Below, one piece after another: positions 61,291 to 64,000 of a stretch of DNA of 64,000 nt. Origin of the DNA: Noviherbaspirillum pedocola. GTDB taxonomy: Bacteria; Pseudomonadota; Gammaproteobacteria; Burkholderiales; Burkholderiaceae_D. The position numbers and the translations under genes were made by a program. The DNA lies in NCBI RefSeq assembly GCF_016632335.1, contig NZ_JAEPBG010000005.1:248001-312000 (forward strand). The letters are read 5' to 3'. The notes beneath the pieces are model-generated. The model worked only from the letters and a program-made list of their open reading frames with translations, was not told where the DNA came from and made no database searches. The stretch's first letter is position 1. Each line of letters starts with the position of its first letter.

Positions 61291-61647
61291 TTACTCCCGG
61301 AGTTTTTCGAAATCTCGTCCGATTTTCTGTTTCTTCGACGAAGCAGTGGCCGCTTTGATTCCAGAGCGGGAACGCTTGGTCTTCGCGCAGTGCGCGCAGA
61401 ATTGACAGCCACGCGTCACATCATGATCCCGCACGACCTTGAATCGAACGCAGGTAAGCAGCCCGGATTCCCATCCGCTTTCCTCCTCCTCGATGCGAGC
61501 AAGCATAACGAGGAAGTCTTCCAGCTCCTCATTGGACATCCGGGGCAAGCCCTTACCAAACGTGTAGGTAAAGGTAAAACAATCGCGCTCCAAATCCCAC
61601 GCGCTCAACACGTCGGCGGCCATGTCGATCGCCTCAGATCGCGTCAC
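61291..61647 (-). CDS. hypothetical protein, 118 residues, element operon
   Basis: Soluble protein beginning MTRSEAIDMAADVLSAWDLE, with an acidic helix (MSNEELEDFLVMLARIEEEE) and later CQFCAHCAKTKRSRS, a possible zinc knuckle with three Cys. Ends basic. No family recognised. Lies between a small gene and the frameshifted GSGR gene in the same direction. Confidence 0.6.
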   Translation of the reverse strand: MTRSEAIDMAADVLSAWDLERDCFTFTYTFGKGLPRMSNEELEDFLVMLARIEEEESGWESGLLTCVRFKVVRDHDVTRGCQFCAHCAKTKRSRSGIKAATASSKKQKIGRDFEKLRE

Positions 61648-61665
61648 GGTATAGAAGAAGATGGT

Positions 61666-61890
61666 TCACTTCCTAGTGAAGTACAGATACAGAAAAACGA
61701 TGCAAATCCACGTGTGTTTGCGGTGAGGATTTGGCGGGGATGGTTGTCGGCTGGTTTCTGTTGACCGGGACTGAAGTACCGATGCCAAGTAATGCGCGAT
61801 CGCCCCCTTCACTCGGGATACTGATCCCGCCGCTGAGTCATTCAGCTTCTGCTTCCTTGCCGTGATGATGGCCATTGTCCATTTGCTCAT
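61666..61890 (-). CDS. small hypothetical protein, 74 residues
   Basis: Starts MSKWTMAIITARKQKLNDSA; GGAGG with seven bases spacing to the ATG at 61890 supports the start (an upstream ATG at 61908 lacks one). Basic and Ser/Arg-rich with a hydrophobic aromatic end WICIVFLYLYF. No family. First gene of the small minus-strand element operon. Confidence 0.5.
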   Translation of the reverse strand: MSKWTMAIITARKQKLNDSAAGSVSRVKGAIAHYLASVLQSRSTETSRQPSPPNPHRKHTWICIVFLYLYFTRK

Positions 61891-62270
61891 GATGTGCCTC
61901 CTTGTCACACCAGTTTAGGCAGGCAGCTGCTATTCGACCCGCACTTCCGCACTTAGCACATCATCCTTCTTCATCGCACGGAAAACTGCCGCCGCTACCG
62001 TTTGAGCTAAAGTTGCTCACTAACGCTTTTCATAAGGAATGCCTAGTTTCAAATTTTCAACTGGAACCAAAAGCAAACAAGAACAATCGTCCTTGTCGGT
62101 TAAAACCCACGCCAGCAAAGGCTTTCCTCGATAAAGGCAATAAAAAAATACCTATCTTCTCTTTATTAATTCATACAAAAAGGATGGCCCGGCTAGCCAC
62201 CCCGCTCATATTGCTGCTATTGCGGGAAGCCGCGCCGGGCCTAGGTTTCCGACGACAAGCGTCTCTTACT
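61891..62270. other. AT-rich gap between element genes
   Basis: No gene supported; the 383-codon plus-strand frame crossing it is the antisense shadow of the primase gene. Probably contains the promoter of the minus-strand genes at 61890 and below. Confidence 0.4.
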
Positions 62271-64000
62271 TTAGGAATCGTCCTCGTCGCCAGTCTTCGG
62301 CACATGAACAAACGCGATGCGAGGCCTAGCTCGACCACTTCGCGACGGGTACGTCACCCATCGCATGTCTTGGTCCACCGTCAACACCTCAAAAACGCTA
62401 TTGCGCAGCTTCATGTCGGCTCCTTTGAATCGTGCCGATTTCCTCGCCAGTTCGGCATGGGTGAGCCCTCTCAGGCCCGCTTTCATGACGTGCTCCGCTA
62501 CCTCGTTGCGCAACGCGGCGAACGGCGTGTCGGCAATCTTAGCGATCAACTCGGAAATTGCCCTGTCCGCCCAATATTGCGCAAAGTCTATTGCCCATTG
62601 AGCATGCGACGCTTCGATAGCATCTTTGCCGTCCGACACCGCGACGATGAGGGACAGGCGCATGGCAACCTCACGCACGCGGCTGAACATCTCGCTGATC
62701 CCGAAAACCTCAAGTTGGTCCTGGCGAGTATGGCAGAAGCGTTCAAATTCCTCGCAGAGCTGCCTCGCGGCTTCGGTGAACTCAATTTGTATAAGCTCAG
62801 GACGCTTGTCATAGGCCGCTTCACCATGAGGGCCTGGGCCGAAAAAGAATTGATTGGTCGGACTTTTTTTGCCCAGTTGACTACCTCTTCGGGCGGTGCG
62901 ACAAGTGGGCGGAAGTGGCTCAACTGTCGGCCAATGTCAGTTTGGACGATAATTAGGCGGTTCAAAAAGCCATCCTTCATTGCTCCCGATCCGACCCCAG
63001 TAAAAAACGTTTCAGGCGTGCTCATGCCGAAAATTGTCAGTCCGGGATTCTGAATTGGATTATCGTCAATGCAGCGAGCTGCTTTGCAGTGAGACCTTGA
63101 TGGCTGAATGCCTTGGATTGCAACTCGCCATGACAACGGCCGAACACTTCCATCAGACGGCGCTTGGCGGTGCCCGGAATAGGGTTATTTTTCGCGTTTC
63201 CGGCTTGGAGGATCAGTCCGATCTCATCAATGATAGCGATATGGGTCGGCTTCGTACGCAACATATTATCGACCGCATTCGCAGACGAGTACTCGCTCGG
63301 TCCAACTAACCAACCCAATCCCGCGGCCTCTAGTGCTTCCTCGATGGCCCATTTCGGATGTTCCTTGCCGCTTCCGCTTTTTCCCAAGATGAGGAAGTAC
63401 AGGCTGGAATAATTGTTCCCCGTGGTGTGATACAAGCGTCCCATTACAACCGATGCGAAAGCGAGCGCAGCAACAACACCGAAGTACGGCTGAGGACGCG
63501 TCGCCGTATCGTTGTACCAGTTGACGAAAGCAGCAAGAGCGCCCGGAATGGTAAGGAGATGGGCGGGTGGCGCATCATTAGTTCGTCCCGCACCTGCTGT
63601 GGCAATGCCGGTTTCCGCATGCTTATCGTCCTTTTGCGGGTCGATCGAAGGCCGAGCGAAATCGATGGCATTGACGTCGAAGTCGGACACGTCGCTCTGC
63701 TTTAGTCCTGCCTCATTCGCCCTCCAAGCCTGTGTCGCGATTGTGATGCCGCCATCGCCGGTAAAGCTATCCCACGCCTTGTTGAAAGCCGCTTCATCAT
63801 ATTTTTCCGGACAGGTTTGGCTCCACTCCTTTGCGGCCTGACGCAACATGGGATCGTCACCGCGGGAGTGCACCGCCATGAGGATCTCGATCCACTCGGA
63901 GCGAGAGCAAGATGCCGGCAGCATATGAAGAAAACGCTGGATTTCTTGAATTTCCTCACCGGCCAGCTCGCTGGCTTGTGACGCCACAGCCGGCGCGTCG
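62271..64000 (-). pseudogene. PriCT_2-DUF3987 primase/helicase-type protein, two frameshifts, runs off the window
   Basis: Reads in from the right edge. Segment 1 (64000-63037) has a PriCT_2-like region (WIEILMAVHSRGDDPMLRQ, GGITIATQAW) then a DUF3987 start with Walker-A-like LGKSGSGKEHPKW and IAIIDEIGLIL. It stops after LAALTIIQFRIPD. Homology resumes in another phase (DNPIQNPGLTIFGMSTPETF) from about 63070, then shifts again at a seven-T run (62864-62870), continuing to the stop at 62271 (PTNQFFFGPGPHGEAAYDKR, IVAVSDG). Proteins of this type replicate integrative elements. Either decayed or sequencing errors; the N-terminal primase part lies beyond the window. Confidence 0.72.

Noticed and set aside
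61902-63053. 383-codon plus-strand frame in the element region
   Set aside because: Antisense to the PriCT_2-DUF3987 gene, which shows clear homology-type motifs on the minus strand.
1-64000. CRISPR array
   Set aside because: No series of regularly spaced direct repeats was seen anywhere in the window.

Overview
The window is high-GC chromosomal DNA of a betaproteobacterium, most likely Burkholderiales and perhaps Oxalobacteraceae. This placement is inferred from gene content and order (hpnCDE, lplT/alr/radA, tsaB-rimI-udg-DUF1853, LpxO, PEP-CTERM protein with a sigma-54 promoter); no 16S or marker search was possible. Two compositions are visible. 1-32 kb and 34.4-60 kb are GC-rich with dense gene packing. 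32.3-34.4 kb and the stretch right of about 60.4 kb are more AT-rich and carry mobile-element genes.

Left part (1-32.2 kb), ordinary chromosome: a tripartite RND efflux pair (minus strand) separated by a palindromic operator from the squalene genes hpnC, hpnD and hpnE; alr-radA opposite lplT; a tsaB-rimI-udg-DUF1853 operon; a thioredoxin-like protein, a DUF3772 mechanosensitive channel, lpxO, an alcohol dehydrogenase, a PEP-CTERM protein, an SDR, a MYG1 protein, and a four-gene DUF2946/TonB receptor/BNR/thioredoxin module that looks metal-related. Then follow LysE, hemerythrin, GT2, DUF423, a FrnE-like DsbA protein and several very small genes. Three palindromic intergenic repeats of a dispersed type sit between these genes.

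At 32.25-32.31 kb there is a 3' tRNA-Ser-like fragment next to a perfect 22-bp inverted repeat, directly followed by a P4-type tyrosine integrase. Everything to the right may be cargo of a genomic island whose other end lies beyond the window.

34.4-44.7 kb (plus strand) is a compact type II secretion-like operon: pseudopilin GspG, GspF, GspE, three small inner-membrane assembly proteins, a GspC/PilP-like protein, a secretin with a C-terminal cohesin-like domain, two more pseudopilins, a pseudopilin-like protein and an orphan NarL/LuxR-type response regulator. Converging on it (44.7-59 kb, minus strand) is a seven-gene operon: two 474-478-residue multicopper-oxidase-like proteins that each hold a complementary half of the copper ligands, a 2561-residue giant surface protein with degenerate cupredoxin domains, calcium-type repeats and a beta-helix, a small exported protein, a LolA/outer-membrane-lipoprotein-sorting-like protein, a SCO1-type copper chaperone and a c-type cytochrome fused to a periplasmic-binding-protein-like domain. 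A lytic transglycosylase and a small Ser/Thr-rich lipoprotein follow. I read this as one system: a dedicated secretion machine, copper loading, electron acceptor and exported multicopper oxidase complex, reminiscent of the mof Mn(II)-oxidation locus of Leptothrix. The substrate is not shown by sequence.

60.7-64 kb (minus strand) holds three small element genes and a PriCT_2-DUF3987 primase/helicase-type gene running off the right edge. Two of these four genes are interrupted by single-base frameshifts.
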